The translations under genes and the position numbers were made by a program. The notes under the pieces were generated by a model that searched no databases, was not told the DNA's origin, and worked only from the letters and a program-made list of their open reading frames with translations. This document shows positions 7,420 through 14,747 of a stretch of DNA of 18,090 nt, in pieces. The stretch is taken from the NCBI GenBank assembly GCA_934378145.1, contig CAKXXW010000034.1, forward strand, positions 1 to 18,090. Reading direction: 5' to 3'. The DNA comes from an uncultured Eubacteriales bacterium (GTDB lineage: Bacteria; Bacillota; Clostridia; Oscillospirales; CAG-272). Position 1 is the first letter of the stretch, and each line of letters opens with the position of its first letter.

Positions 7420-7449
7420 ATGACACCGTCTCCCCCTTCGGCATAAAAT
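7420..7449 (+). promoter_or_regulatory. Probable promoter of aspartate kinase
   Basis: ATGACA (7420-7425) and TAAAAT (7444-7449) each match the consensus at five of six positions and are 18 bp apart. The expected leader of about 55 nt can form a hairpin (7460-7467 with 7479-7486, 8 bp). It is too short for a lysine riboswitch. Confidence 0.5.
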
Positions 7450-7513
7450 GTAGTACGGGACGGCGGAAAAAAGCATCGTCCGCCGTTTCCGCTTACCGAA
7501 AAGGAGGACGGCA

Positions 7514-8827
7514 ATGCGTAAAAAAACCGCAAAATTCGGCGGAAGCTCGCTCGCCGATGCGGAGGGCATCCTTCGCGTCGCCGATATAATCCGAGCCGAT
7601 CCCGCCAGAAGATATATTGTTCCTTCGGCTCCCGGAAAGCGCTCGCCGGGGGATACGAAGATCACCGATCTGCTCTATTCCTGCCACGAAAAGGCAGAGA
7701 AAAGAGAGGACTTCACCTCTCTCTTTGAAAGGATCGAAGAGCGCTTTCTGACCGTCACGGAGCGGCTCGGCACCGCCTACGACCCCGCCCCCGAGCTTCG
7801 CTTCATAAAAGAGCGTCTGTCTCTCGGCTGCGGAAGGGACTTTGCCGCGAGCCGCGGTGAATATCTCTGCGGCAGGCTGCTCGCATCACTTATCGGCTTT
7901 GACTTCATCGACGCCTCGGATGTGATATTCTTCACGGAGGACGGCGCGTTCGACGGAGCCAAGACCTACGCAAGCCTCAGAAAAGCTCTCGAAAAGCACA
8001 AAAGAGCCGTGATCCCGGGCTTTTACGGGAGCCTTCCCGACGGAAGGATAAAGACCTTCACGCGCGGAGGCTCGGATATAACCGGAGCCATCGTCGCGCG
8101 GGCGTCGGGATCCGACATTTACGAGAATTTCACCGATGTGCGCGGGCTTCTCGCCGCCGATCCGGAGATAGTCGACTCTCCCCGTGTGATCGGAAGGATA
8201 AGCTACCGCGAGCTGCGCGAGCTTTCCTGCGCCGGTGCAAAGGTCCTTCACGGCGAGGCGATCCTTCCCGTAAGCGCGGTCGGGATACCCGTCAACATAA
8301 GAAGCACCTACTCCCCCGACGACCTCGGAACGATGATAGTATCTGACACCGGCGAAGGGTCCGAAAGGCTTACCGGTATCGCCGGCGAACGCGGCTACAC
8401 CCTGATAAGGCTCGGGGCTGAGGACATACAGTCGCGCGGCGGCTTCGGAAGCCGGCTCTTCTCGATCCTCGAGGGCTACGGCGTGAGGATCGGGCACCTG
8501 CCCTCGGGCGTTGACGGCATCTGCGCCGTCGTACCGACCGCATCGCTCGATTCAAACCGCGAAAAAGTCATTGAAGAAATAAAAGAAAGCCTCTCCCCCG
8601 ACTCGCTTGAGATACGCGACGGCGTCGCGCTCATCTCTGTCGTCGGAAGGGGGATAGGCGATTCGCCGAAGACCGGCGCGGAGATATTCTCCGCCCTCTC
8701 GGAGGCTGACATAAGCGTTCTGCTCACCGACCGGGGCGCGAACGACATCTGCATAACGGTCGGGGTCGACGCGCGTGACCTGCAAAAAGCAATACGCGCG
8801 ATATACCGCAGACTCTTCGGGAACTGA
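7514..8827 (+). CDS. Aspartate kinase (aspartokinase) with C-terminal ACT domains
   Basis: Catalyses ATP-dependent phosphorylation of L-aspartate, the first step toward lysine, threonine, methionine and diaminopimelate. The 437-residue protein starts with the kinase motif KFGGSS (7-12). SAPGKR..GDTKITDLLY (38-55) and FTRGGSDITGAI (182-193) complete the amino-acid kinase fold. Two ACT units follow, near 292-362 (GFGSRLFSILEGYGVRIGHLPSGVD) and 370-436 (ISVVGRG...INDICITVGV-like), so feedback control by an amino acid is expected; which one is not readable. The pattern resembles clostridial and Bacillus YclM/LysC-type enzymes rather than fused dehydrogenase forms. The start at 7514 has AAGGAGG with six bases before ATG. 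It is divergent from the MarR gene and followed by the MgtC gene after 82 bp. Confidence 0.94.
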   Translation: MRKKTAKFGGSSLADAEGILRVADIIRADPARRYIVPSAPGKRSPGDTKITDLLYSCHEKAEKREDFTSLFERIEERFLTVTERLGTAYDPAPELRFIKERLSLGCGRDFAASRGEYLCGRLLASLIGFDFIDASDVIFFTEDGAFDGAKTYASLRKALEKHKRAVIPGFYGSLPDGRIKTFTRGGSDITGAIVARASGSDIYENFTDVRGLLAADPEIVDSPRVIGRISYRELRELSCAGAKVLHGEAILPVSAVGIPVNIRSTYSPDDLGTMIVSDTGEGSERLTGIAGERGYTLIRLGAEDIQSRGGFGSRLFSILEGYGVRIGHLPSGVDGICAVVPTASLDSNREKVIEEIKESLSPDSLEIRDGVALISVVGRGIGDSPKTGAEIFSALSEADISVLLTDRGANDICITVGVDARDLQKAIRAIYRRLFGN

Positions 8828-8909
8828 CCTCTCGGGCGCGGCGTTACATCATCTTTCTGCCGGCTCTCCGGCTTCCATATATCATAAATATACGGAGGAA
8901 AAATAAAAA

Positions 8910-9623
8910 ATGGTTTTCTGGGAATTCAAATTCGACGGAATCACATGGCAGCTTACGCTTGAGTTGCTTCTGAGGCTCATAGTCTCTGCGTTCTGCGGAG
9001 CTGTTGTGGGCTTTGAAAGGTCGAAGCGCCTCAAGGAGGCTGGCGTTCGCACACACTGTGTCGTCGCGATAAGCTCGGCGCTCTTTATGATAGTGTCGAA
9101 GTACGGTTTTGCCGATATGTCGAGCGACGCGATAATGGAGATGTTCGGATCGCGCGGAGCCGATACCTCGCGGATAGCGGCGCAGGTCGTCAGCGGTATA
9201 AGCTTCCTCGGTGCCGGCGTCATATTCAAGAACGGCAATGTCGTCCGCGGCATCACCACGGCGGCAGGCATCTGGGCGACCGCGGCGATAGGACTCACCA
9301 TCGGCTCGGGACTTTACATCTTCGGTATAGCCGCGACCGTCATAATCATGGTCGTGCAGATGGTAATGCATAAGTTCCCCGTCGGCAACGATGCCTTCAA
9401 CACGAACGAGATACTTATAACGATGATAGACTCGCCCGAATCGAGGAAATTCATAAGCACCGACATGAAGGGCGATTGGGTACTCATTATCGGCAGCAAG
9501 ATGTACCGCGAGGGCGACAAATCACTCATCCAGATCACGGTAAAATGCTCCGGCACATTCCCGCCCGAGAGAATGATGAAGATGATGGACGATCATCCCG
9601 AAATAGTCTCAATTTCAATGTAA
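8910..9623 (+). CDS. MgtC/SapB-family membrane protein
   Basis: A 237-residue protein with an N-terminal membrane domain and a C-terminal soluble ACT-like domain. Family motifs are visible: AFCGAVVGFERSKRLKEAGV, RTH near residue 48, RIAAQVVSGISFLGAGVIFK near 91-110, and VRGITTAAGIWATAAIGLTI near 114-133. Hydrophobic segments lie near 14-33, 50-66, 95-110, 115-135 and 138-155. The soluble tail from about 165 to the end is typical of the longer MgtC forms. MgtC proteins are linked to growth in low magnesium and, in pathogens, to ATP synthase or phosphate control; the role here is unknown. The start at 8910 has GGAGG with an 11-base A-rich spacer. No strong promoter is seen, so read-through from aspartate kinase is likely. 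Confidence 0.93.
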   Translation: MVFWEFKFDGITWQLTLELLLRLIVSAFCGAVVGFERSKRLKEAGVRTHCVVAISSALFMIVSKYGFADMSSDAIMEMFGSRGADTSRIAAQVVSGISFLGAGVIFKNGNVVRGITTAAGIWATAAIGLTIGSGLYIFGIAATVIIMVVQMVMHKFPVGNDAFNTNEILITMIDSPESRKFISTDMKGDWVLIIGSKMYREGDKSLIQITVKCSGTFPPERMMKMMDDHPEIVSISM

Positions 9624-9632
9624 ATCAAAGCA

Positions 9633-9682
9633 AAACCCACCGCCGCTCTGCTTCACGCAGAGCGGCGGTGGGTTTATTTTAT
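9633..9682 (+). terminator. Strong terminator between converging genes
   Basis: A perfect 19-bp stem (9633-9651 with 9657-9675) has a five-base loop, followed by an ATTTTATTTTTTT tail. On the minus strand GGGTTTTGCTTTG follows the same stem, so it probably also ends the ksgA operon. Confidence 0.92.
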
Positions 9683-9691
9683 TTTTTTCTT

Positions 9692-12600
9692 TCAATAATT
9701 CGACTTGTTCGGGATGTGGTCATAGGTTATGACCTTGTCGGTGACGACCTTGTGACCCTCTATCTCTCCGTAAGTCCATGTGGCGCGGTCGATAGCCTCT
9801 CCGCGGTAGACAAGCTCAAGCTGTCTGCCGATGGTCAGCTTCGTCGAGATTATCCGCTTCTCGGTGATGAGCAGATCCTCTCCCTCTTTCAGCGAGGTGC
9901 CGTAGCGAGCGTTGAAATCATCCGCCGTGAAGGGGCTGTCAGCCTTCCTCACCCAGATCACAAGCTCGCCCTTCGGCGCTATCTTCAGGCCGTCGAGCTT
10001 CAGCGTCCTCTCCTCGAGCGGCGCCTTGCCGGTCTGGATCCAGAGGCGGAGCAGCATACCGTCAAGCGGCAGCTCCTTTGCCGTGCGGTTCTTCAGCTTC
10101 ACATACGGGAAGGGATTCTTCACACCGTCCTTATCCGAAGTGAGGTTCATAACTTCTGTCACCGTGACCGGGAACATGAGTGCAAACGAGGTATCGTAGC
10201 GGCATCTCAGTCCGTCGGCGCACGAAACAATCACAGTGAGCCTTCTTCTCTCGGGAATGTACGGTACGGGGCATCCGACCTTCATCGTCTTCCCCGCCGC
10301 AAGGTCGCCGAGATCCAGCGTTCTGAACGGCTCAACGGTGTCGAGCCTGAATCCGTCGGATCTCGTGAGGTAGAGATCGGCGCGAAGATTCCGCAGAGCC
10401 TTGCCGTCGGCGCTCTTTATCACGAGCGAGGCGCGGTCGGTAAGGTAGGGATCGTCGGTCGGCTCGGTCGTGAGGCTCTTTATCGTCACGCCGCGGTCGG
10501 CAAGCACCCACACCGGTGCCGTGACCGAATATTTGCCCTCCGAGGTGACCCTCAGATAGTAATAATCGAAATCGGGTGAGGCGTCAAACTGCCACGAAAC
10601 GCTCTTGAGGCAGCCGGCATCCTTCGAGGCTACCACGATATTATCCTCTGTCACGACCTCAAGCAGTCCGAGACCCCGATCCTTCTCGGTCGTGAGCGAA
10701 ATATCAAAGTGCAGCTTCCTCGGGTCGCGGAGCCTTGAGCCGAACCACTTTCCGTTGACCTTGAAGGTTATCTTCAGCGTCGGATCCGAGCTTGTATAGG
10801 TGCGGCGGTTTCTCATAGCCTCCAGCACATTGTCCCTCGTGAGCGCCGGAGCGGCGACATAGGTCGTGCTTTCGGTCGCATTCGCCCAGTTCGGCGCGTG
10901 GTTGTCCTCGTTGAAAGCAGGGGAAGCGTGCCAGCCCTCCGAAAGCATCAGCATATAGTCGTAATCGTAGCCCTTGTCCCTTATTTCCGACAGGCACACG
11001 CGGCGGTCGATCACGGGGTCGCGGAAGCGGTAATCAAGGAAATTGCCCCATGCTCTGCCAGGGTGGTTGAACATCGCAACGGCGCGCGGGTCGGCAGAGA
11101 TCTCCTTATAAAGCCCCTGAAGATTCGTTTTGTATATTCCCCCGTCGATCCACGAGGTATTGAGGACATTCATATGTCCCCACCAACCGCAGGCGTAGTT
11201 CCATGTCATCTCAAAGCCGTAGAGCGTGGCAAACTCGCCCGGGACATTGAAACGGTCGGCATTCTTTATCTGCTCACGGTAGACCTCCGGGGTCTCGTAA
11301 TGCGAATGGTCGGTGACGGCAAAGAAGTCGACCTTCGCCGTATCGCGCGCGTATTTCATCGCGTCAAAAGGCGTCAGCGAGCCGTCCGAATCGCCGGTAT
11401 GGCTGTGGAATTCCCCGCGGTAGAGGTTAAGCTCCATATCCTCGGTGGCTACCGAGAACACACGGCAGATCGACGAAGAGTTTCCGCAAAGGTCATAAAC
11501 TATAAGCTCGGCGGTGTGCTGACCCTCGGTAAAGTATTCCTTCGGGGAGTAGAGCAGCCTGCCCTTTCCTATCTTACACTTTTCGGTGTGATTCTTTCCG
11601 TCGAAGTAGAACTCGATCCTGCCGGCATCGATGCCCGAGGGATCGGAGAATTCGGCATATATCCTGTGATTCCCGTGATGCTCGAACCAGAAGCACTCAC
11701 ACGGGAAGAAATAGTCTATCGAAGGCCCGAGGTTATCGTAGAGCGCGACCTCTTTATCCCCGCTCACCGAGAAGTAAAGCCCCGCCTCGGCGCGGACGCG
11801 GTAGGTCATCGAGGAATAAGCCGCAAGCTCCTCCTGATTCAGTGTCAGCGAATAGCCGGCATCGTCCTTCACGCCCTCAAAGGCGCGGAAGCTCCCATCC
11901 TTCTGCTTTATCTCAAACGAAACAGCTTTCACTTCGTCCCCCGCGGCGACCGAGAAGGTCAGACCTTCGGCGGTATAGACCGTTTCGACGGTAAGGTCAC
12001 GGAAGAGCGGCACGATCTCGTCCTTTATATCGGGGAGGCGCTGGAAGCTCTCGAACCTTCCGGGTGAGAGCGGATAGGCGTGTCTGAGATTCTTCGCCGT
12101 CTTTGTATCGGGATAGGCAACGGTCCAGAGCGACGAGCGCTTAAGAGGGTTGTCGCAATCAAGCTCGGTGCGGTTCATTTTGACCGTGAAGACAGCGTCG
12201 CACGCCTCGCCGTCGCGCGGGACGACATAAACATCGGTCTTCTTGCTTATGGTAGACTGCGGCATAAAGCACCCGGGGCGCTTCTTTGCCTTTCCCGCCT
12301 CGTCGATGTCGCATATTTCAAGCGGGATGACGCGGACGCTTCCGTCCACCTCATATCCGGCTCTTTTGTTTATCTCATTGCAGAGGTCGGCAAAAGCGGT
12401 CGTAAGATCAAGTCCGGAATTCAGAAGTCCCTCCGAAATAAAGTGCAGCACCGCGACCTCTCCGGGAGCAAGTATGTACTTACCTTTTTCGTCGGTTATG
12501 AAGTCAGTGCCGTCCATTCCGTTTTCGGATGTCTGCATCAGCTTGTAATCATAGAGGTCGACCGGCTTCTGCGTCGGGTTGACTATCTCGAAATATACAT

Positions 12601-12922
12601 TCTTCTGCCCTTCCTTCGTCCTGCCGAATATTTCGGTTATAACTACCGGAGGCAGTCCGTTATCGGCGACCACGGGCGCGGAATATTCAGCCTTCTCTCC
12701 GTCGGCATCGACCGAATAGGCAAATACGCTCCCCGCGGCAGAGTCGACCCTGAGCGCGGCGGTGTAAACGGCAAGCTCGCCGAGCGCGCCGGTCTTCTTT
12801 GCCTTGACGGTCTTCTCTCCCGCAGTGACGGTGAGGCTCTTTACCTCTTCCGGCACGGCAAATGAGAGCTTTACCTTCTTCCCCTCAAGAAGAAATTCGG
12901 GGACGCTGTGAACAATACTCAT
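9692..12922 (-). CDS. CehA/McbA-family PHP metallohydrolase with two lamin-tail-like modules
   Basis: A very large (1076-residue) predicted phosphoesterase-like hydrolase of unknown substrate. The central PHP domain (about 503-715) has EFHSHTGDSDG (H506, H508), AVTDHSHYET (D538, H539, H541), GFEMTW, FNHPGRAWGNF (H620) and HASPAFNEDNHAPNWA, the metal-binding pattern of CehA/McbA-type members. A lamin-tail-like beta module seems to lie on each side: about 92-165 (VVITEIFG...YFEIVNPTQKPVDLYDYKL) and 921-1050 (VTVTEVMN...YVKLKNRTAKELPLDG). Between them are immunoglobulin-like beta segments. No signal peptide or membrane segment is visible, which is odd for such an architecture. The ATG at 12922 is chosen because GGGAG lies nine bases upstream; the ATG at 12931 directly abuts that site. 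It follows ksgA by 18 bp and is probably co-transcribed. Confidence 0.85.
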   Translation of the reverse strand: MSIVHSVPEFLLEGKKVKLSFAVPEEVKSLTVTAGEKTVKAKKTGALGELAVYTAALRVDSAAGSVFAYSVDADGEKAEYSAPVVADNGLPPVVITEIFGRTKEGQKNVYFEIVNPTQKPVDLYDYKLMQTSENGMDGTDFITDEKGKYILAPGEVAVLHFISEGLLNSGLDLTTAFADLCNEINKRAGYEVDGSVRVIPLEICDIDEAGKAKKRPGCFMPQSTISKKTDVYVVPRDGEACDAVFTVKMNRTELDCDNPLKRSSLWTVAYPDTKTAKNLRHAYPLSPGRFESFQRLPDIKDEIVPLFRDLTVETVYTAEGLTFSVAAGDEVKAVSFEIKQKDGSFRAFEGVKDDAGYSLTLNQEELAAYSSMTYRVRAEAGLYFSVSGDKEVALYDNLGPSIDYFFPCECFWFEHHGNHRIYAEFSDPSGIDAGRIEFYFDGKNHTEKCKIGKGRLLYSPKEYFTEGQHTAELIVYDLCGNSSSICRVFSVATEDMELNLYRGEFHSHTGDSDGSLTPFDAMKYARDTAKVDFFAVTDHSHYETPEVYREQIKNADRFNVPGEFATLYGFEMTWNYACGWWGHMNVLNTSWIDGGIYKTNLQGLYKEISADPRAVAMFNHPGRAWGNFLDYRFRDPVIDRRVCLSEIRDKGYDYDYMLMLSEGWHASPAFNEDNHAPNWANATESTTYVAAPALTRDNVLEAMRNRRTYTSSDPTLKITFKVNGKWFGSRLRDPRKLHFDISLTTEKDRGLGLLEVVTEDNIVVASKDAGCLKSVSWQFDASPDFDYYYLRVTSEGKYSVTAPVWVLADRGVTIKSLTTEPTDDPYLTDRASLVIKSADGKALRNLRADLYLTRSDGFRLDTVEPFRTLDLGDLAAGKTMKVGCPVPYIPERRRLTVIVSCADGLRCRYDTSFALMFPVTVTEVMNLTSDKDGVKNPFPYVKLKNRTAKELPLDGMLLRLWIQTGKAPLEERTLKLDGLKIAPKGELVIWVRKADSPFTADDFNARYGTSLKEGEDLLITEKRIISTKLTIGRQLELVYRGEAIDRATWTYGEIEGHKVVTDKVITYDHIPNKSNY

Positions 12923-12940
12923 TTCTTTCATCTCCCTTTT

Positions 12941-13813
12941 TCAGTTGTCTTTGCTTTTTTCGGCAAATATGAGGTCGGAAAGCTCCGCGTAATGCGAAAG
13001 CTCAAGCCTCTCGCCTCTCACATCGGGCGACAGCCCGAGCGAGGTGATAAGTTCGGTAAGCCTCTCCTTGCCGATCTCGGGAAAGCCCGAGGAAAGTGCA
13101 TTTGCAAGGGTCTTGCGCCTCTGGCAGAATGCCGCGCGGATCACAGAGAACATAAGAGTCTCGTCCTTCGGATGCACCGGATGCTCGCGGTAGAGCTTTA
13201 TCCGCACGACCGCCGAATCGACCTTCGGTGCGGGAAGGAAGCGGTCAGCGGGTACGGTGAAGAGCAGCTCGGCGCTCCCGCGGTAGGCTACGGCAAGGGT
13301 TATTGCCCCGCTGTCGCGGCTTCCCGGCGCTGCGCAGAGGCGCTCGGCGACCTCCTTCTGCACCATAACGGTGATACAGTCGAACGGAAGCTCCGATTCA
13401 AGGAGCATCGTCAGTATCGGACTCGTGATGTAATAAGGAAGGTTCGCGCAGACCGACACTCCGCCGCCCGCGAAAGGCTCCTTCAGAAGCTCCGAAAGGT
13501 CGGTCTTCATCACATCGGCGTTTATGACCCTTACATTCTTGTGATCGAGCAGGGTATATTTAAGCACCGGAATGAGCTTTTCGTCAAGCTCGAGCGCGAT
13601 CACCGACGGGTACCTTTCGGCAAGCTCCGTGGTAAGCACCCCGAGGCCGGGGCCTATCTCAAGGATGGTGTCCGACATACCGAGGCAACATTCGTCGGCT
13701 ATTGCCGAGACGACCGAGTGATCAGTCAGAAAGTTCTGACCCAGCTCTTTCTTCGGCTTCAGCCCGAAGGCAGCCATAATATTCCTGACATTTCTTATAT
13801 CGCAGAGATCCAT
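12941..13813 (-). CDS. ksgA: 16S rRNA dimethyladenosine transferase KsgA/RsmA
   Basis: Dimethylates two adjacent adenosines (A1518 and A1519 in E. coli numbering) in the 3' end of 16S rRNA, using S-adenosylmethionine, late in small-subunit assembly. The 290-residue protein has KKELGQNFLTD near 21-31, the SAM-binding motif ILEIGPGLGVLT near 51-62, a conserved acidic E after strand 2 (VIALELDEKL) and the catalytic NLPYYITSPI near 124-133. The C-terminal small domain is complete. Length is usual for the family. The start at 13813 has GAGG eight bases upstream and gives the MDLCDI N-terminus common in Clostridia. It has a strong promoter divergent from tRNA-Thr and is followed by the PHP protein gene. 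Confidence 0.97.
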   Translation of the reverse strand: MDLCDIRNVRNIMAAFGLKPKKELGQNFLTDHSVVSAIADECCLGMSDTILEIGPGLGVLTTELAERYPSVIALELDEKLIPVLKYTLLDHKNVRVINADVMKTDLSELLKEPFAGGGVSVCANLPYYITSPILTMLLESELPFDCITVMVQKEVAERLCAAPGSRDSGAITLAVAYRGSAELLFTVPADRFLPAPKVDSAVVRIKLYREHPVHPKDETLMFSVIRAAFCQRRKTLANALSSGFPEIGKERLTELITSLGLSPDVRGERLELSHYAELSDLIFAEKSKDN

Positions 13814-13843
13814 TCGTTTGCCCTCACAGAAAATTTTCGGTTT

Positions 13844-13872
13844 ATTGTACCATATTACGCGTCCGATTGCAA
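13844..13872 (-). promoter_or_regulatory. Promoter of ksgA
   Basis: On the minus strand TTGCAA (13872-13867) and TACAAT (13849-13844) are 17 bp apart. Each box is within one or two bases of consensus. Confidence 0.75.
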
Positions 13873-13921
13873 GAGAAAACAGGTAAATGAATTTTTACCG
13901 ATATTTTTTTGCGAAAACCCC

Positions 13922-13950
13922 TTGCAAAAAGGGATTTAGTATGGTATAAT
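13922..13950 (+). promoter_or_regulatory. Promoter of tRNA-Thr
   Basis: TTGCAA (13922-13927) and a perfect TATAAT (13945-13950) are 17 bp apart, ending 10 bp before the mature tRNA. The same TTGCAA -35 box is used by the divergent ksgA promoter. Confidence 0.85.
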
Positions 13951-13960
13951 AACTCTCGTT

Positions 13961-14036
13961 GCTGGTGTGGCTCAGCTGGTAGAGCAGCTGATTCGTAATC
14001 AGCAGGTCGCCGGTTCAAATCCGGCCACCAGCTCCA
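13961..14036 (+). tRNA. tRNA-Thr, anticodon CGT
   Basis: A complete cloverleaf of 76 nt is visible. The acceptor stem GCTGGTG pairs with CACCAGC, the D stem GCTC with GAGC, the anticodon stem GCTGA (13987-13991) with TCAGC (13999-14003), and the T stem GCCGG with CCGGC around TTCAAAT. The seven-base anticodon loop TTCGTAA gives anticodon CGT at 13994-13996, which reads the threonine codon ACG. The discriminator base is T and CCA is encoded. It has its own promoter and terminator and stands alone. Confidence 0.97.
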
Positions 14037-14079
14037 AAAACAAAAACACCGTCCATCGGACGGTGTTTTTGTTTTTGGA
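14033..14079 (+). terminator. tRNA-Thr terminator, 22-bp perfect palindrome
   Basis: Arms at 14033-14054 and 14058-14079 pair perfectly around the three bases ATC. The core is CACCGTCC/GGACGGTG, with A-rich and T-rich flanks giving the terminator tail (TTTTTGTTTTT). The left arm includes the last four bases of the tRNA. Confidence 0.9.
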
Positions 14080-14080
14080 A

Positions 14081-14279
14081 ATGAAGCGCACCTTCGGTGC
14101 ATGAAAAATGAAGCAGGGCTTCGCCCTGTGAAGCGCGGCTTCGCCGCACGGAGGGAAAACGGGTGCGCTTCGCTTCATATTCGCCGAAGGCGAATGCTTC
14201 ACGGCAACGCAGTTGCCGCTTCATGTTTGCGGAGCAAACGCTTCATTCATTTGTATCGCGGGCGCCCAATGGGCGCCCC
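14081..14279. repeat. Array of seven three-base-loop hairpins with TGAAGC/GCTTCA linkers
   Basis: Seven perfect short stems, each with a three-base loop, follow one another: 14088-14100 (loop TTC), 14114-14128 (TTC), 14135-14147 (TTC), 14179-14195 (GAA), 14202-14218 (GCA), 14225-14239 (GGA) and 14260-14278 (AAT). Stem sequences differ but the shape is constant. Linkers in the left half carry TGAAG and those in the right half carry CTTCA, so the whole array is roughly an inverted arrangement. Short reading frames here (for example 14101-14331) are not supported by a ribosome binding site. With the next repeat, this explains most of the gene-free stretch from 14037 to 14747. Confidence 0.8.
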
Positions 14280-14303
14280 TACGGTAAAAGATTTTTGTCT
14301 TTT

Positions 14304-14590
14304 TACAGGTCGTTCGTCTTCGGAAGTTTAACGGCGCTTTTTCTTTTGCCTTTAGAAGGCACAAAAGAAAAAGCTAAGCAAAAAGAAAATGCCGTTAAGG
14401 GGGATTTCGCCCTCTGCGGAGGGCGACGGGGGATGCGGGGCGCTGCCCCTGCACCCCGCAAGCCTTTGAAAAGGCTTGACCTAAACTTGAAAAAAAGCTA
14501 AAAGTGAAGACCTCGCCCGTGGCAACACCTTTTTTCAGGCATTGTCTTCGGGTGAGGTCTTCACCTTTAAGTGTATAAACCGCGATTCAG
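14304..14590 (+). repeat. Interspersed repeat, copy B
   Basis: The second copy begins TACAGGTCGTTCGTCTTC. Its 64-bp core at 14333-14396 differs from copies A and C at one position (GAAGG for GCAGG in the hairpin loop region). It continues with the CGCCCTC/GAGGGCG hairpin (14408-14425), a GCGGGG/CCCCGC hairpin, a CAAGCCTTT/AAAGGCTTG hairpin and TTGACCTAAACTTGA, shared with copy C. It ends with a large inverted repeat (14504-14519 with 14549-14564) and ATAAACCGCGAT. Past it, 14591-14671 is AT-rich and shows nothing I can name before the next promoter. Confidence 0.85.
14504..14564. repeat. Large inverted repeat inside repeat copy B
   Basis: GTGAAGACCTCGCCCG (14504-14519) pairs with CGGGTGAGGTCTTCAC (14549-14564), 16 bp with one G-T position. 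In copies A and C only one arm (GGTGAAGACCTC) is present, so copy B carries an inverted second arm with about 29 bases between. Confidence 0.75.
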
Positions 14591-14671
14591 AAGTGCGGAT
14601 ATTTTCCTTATTACAGGTAATAATATATAACATTATCCCGCAAACCGCGAGGGCTTTCGGCTTCCCTGCCC

Positions 14672-14700
14672 TTGACAAATCACGGAAATATCTGTATAAT
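14672..14700 (+). promoter_or_regulatory. Consensus promoter of the G1P dehydrogenase operon
   Basis: A perfect TTGACA (14672-14677) and a perfect TATAAT (14695-14700) are 17 bp apart, an ideal vegetative promoter. Transcription should start near 14707, giving a leader of about 40 nt. Confidence 0.9.
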
Positions 14701-14747
14701 TGTAAATTGGTAAAGTATCAAATCCAAATGCAAGAAAGGATAAAACC

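Noticed and set aside
7450..7513. Possible riboswitch or attenuator before aspartate kinase
   Set aside because: The leader is only about 55 nt with one 8-bp hairpin and no T tract. A lysine riboswitch needs well over 150 nt.
9476..12067. Long plus-strand open frames opposite the PHP protein (9476-10579 and 10898-12067)
   Set aside because: The minus-strand gene is a continuous 1076-residue protein with PHP motifs. The opposite frames have no start signals or known domains.
14081..14279. CRISPR array
   Set aside because: The hairpins differ in stem sequence, the linkers are only about 6-30 bases, and there are no constant repeats with unique spacers or cas genes.
13961..14747. Integration site of a mobile island at the tRNA-Thr 3' end
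   Set aside because: No integrase gene and no direct repeat of the tRNA 3' end is found in the window. The downstream DNA is repeats followed by housekeeping-type genes.
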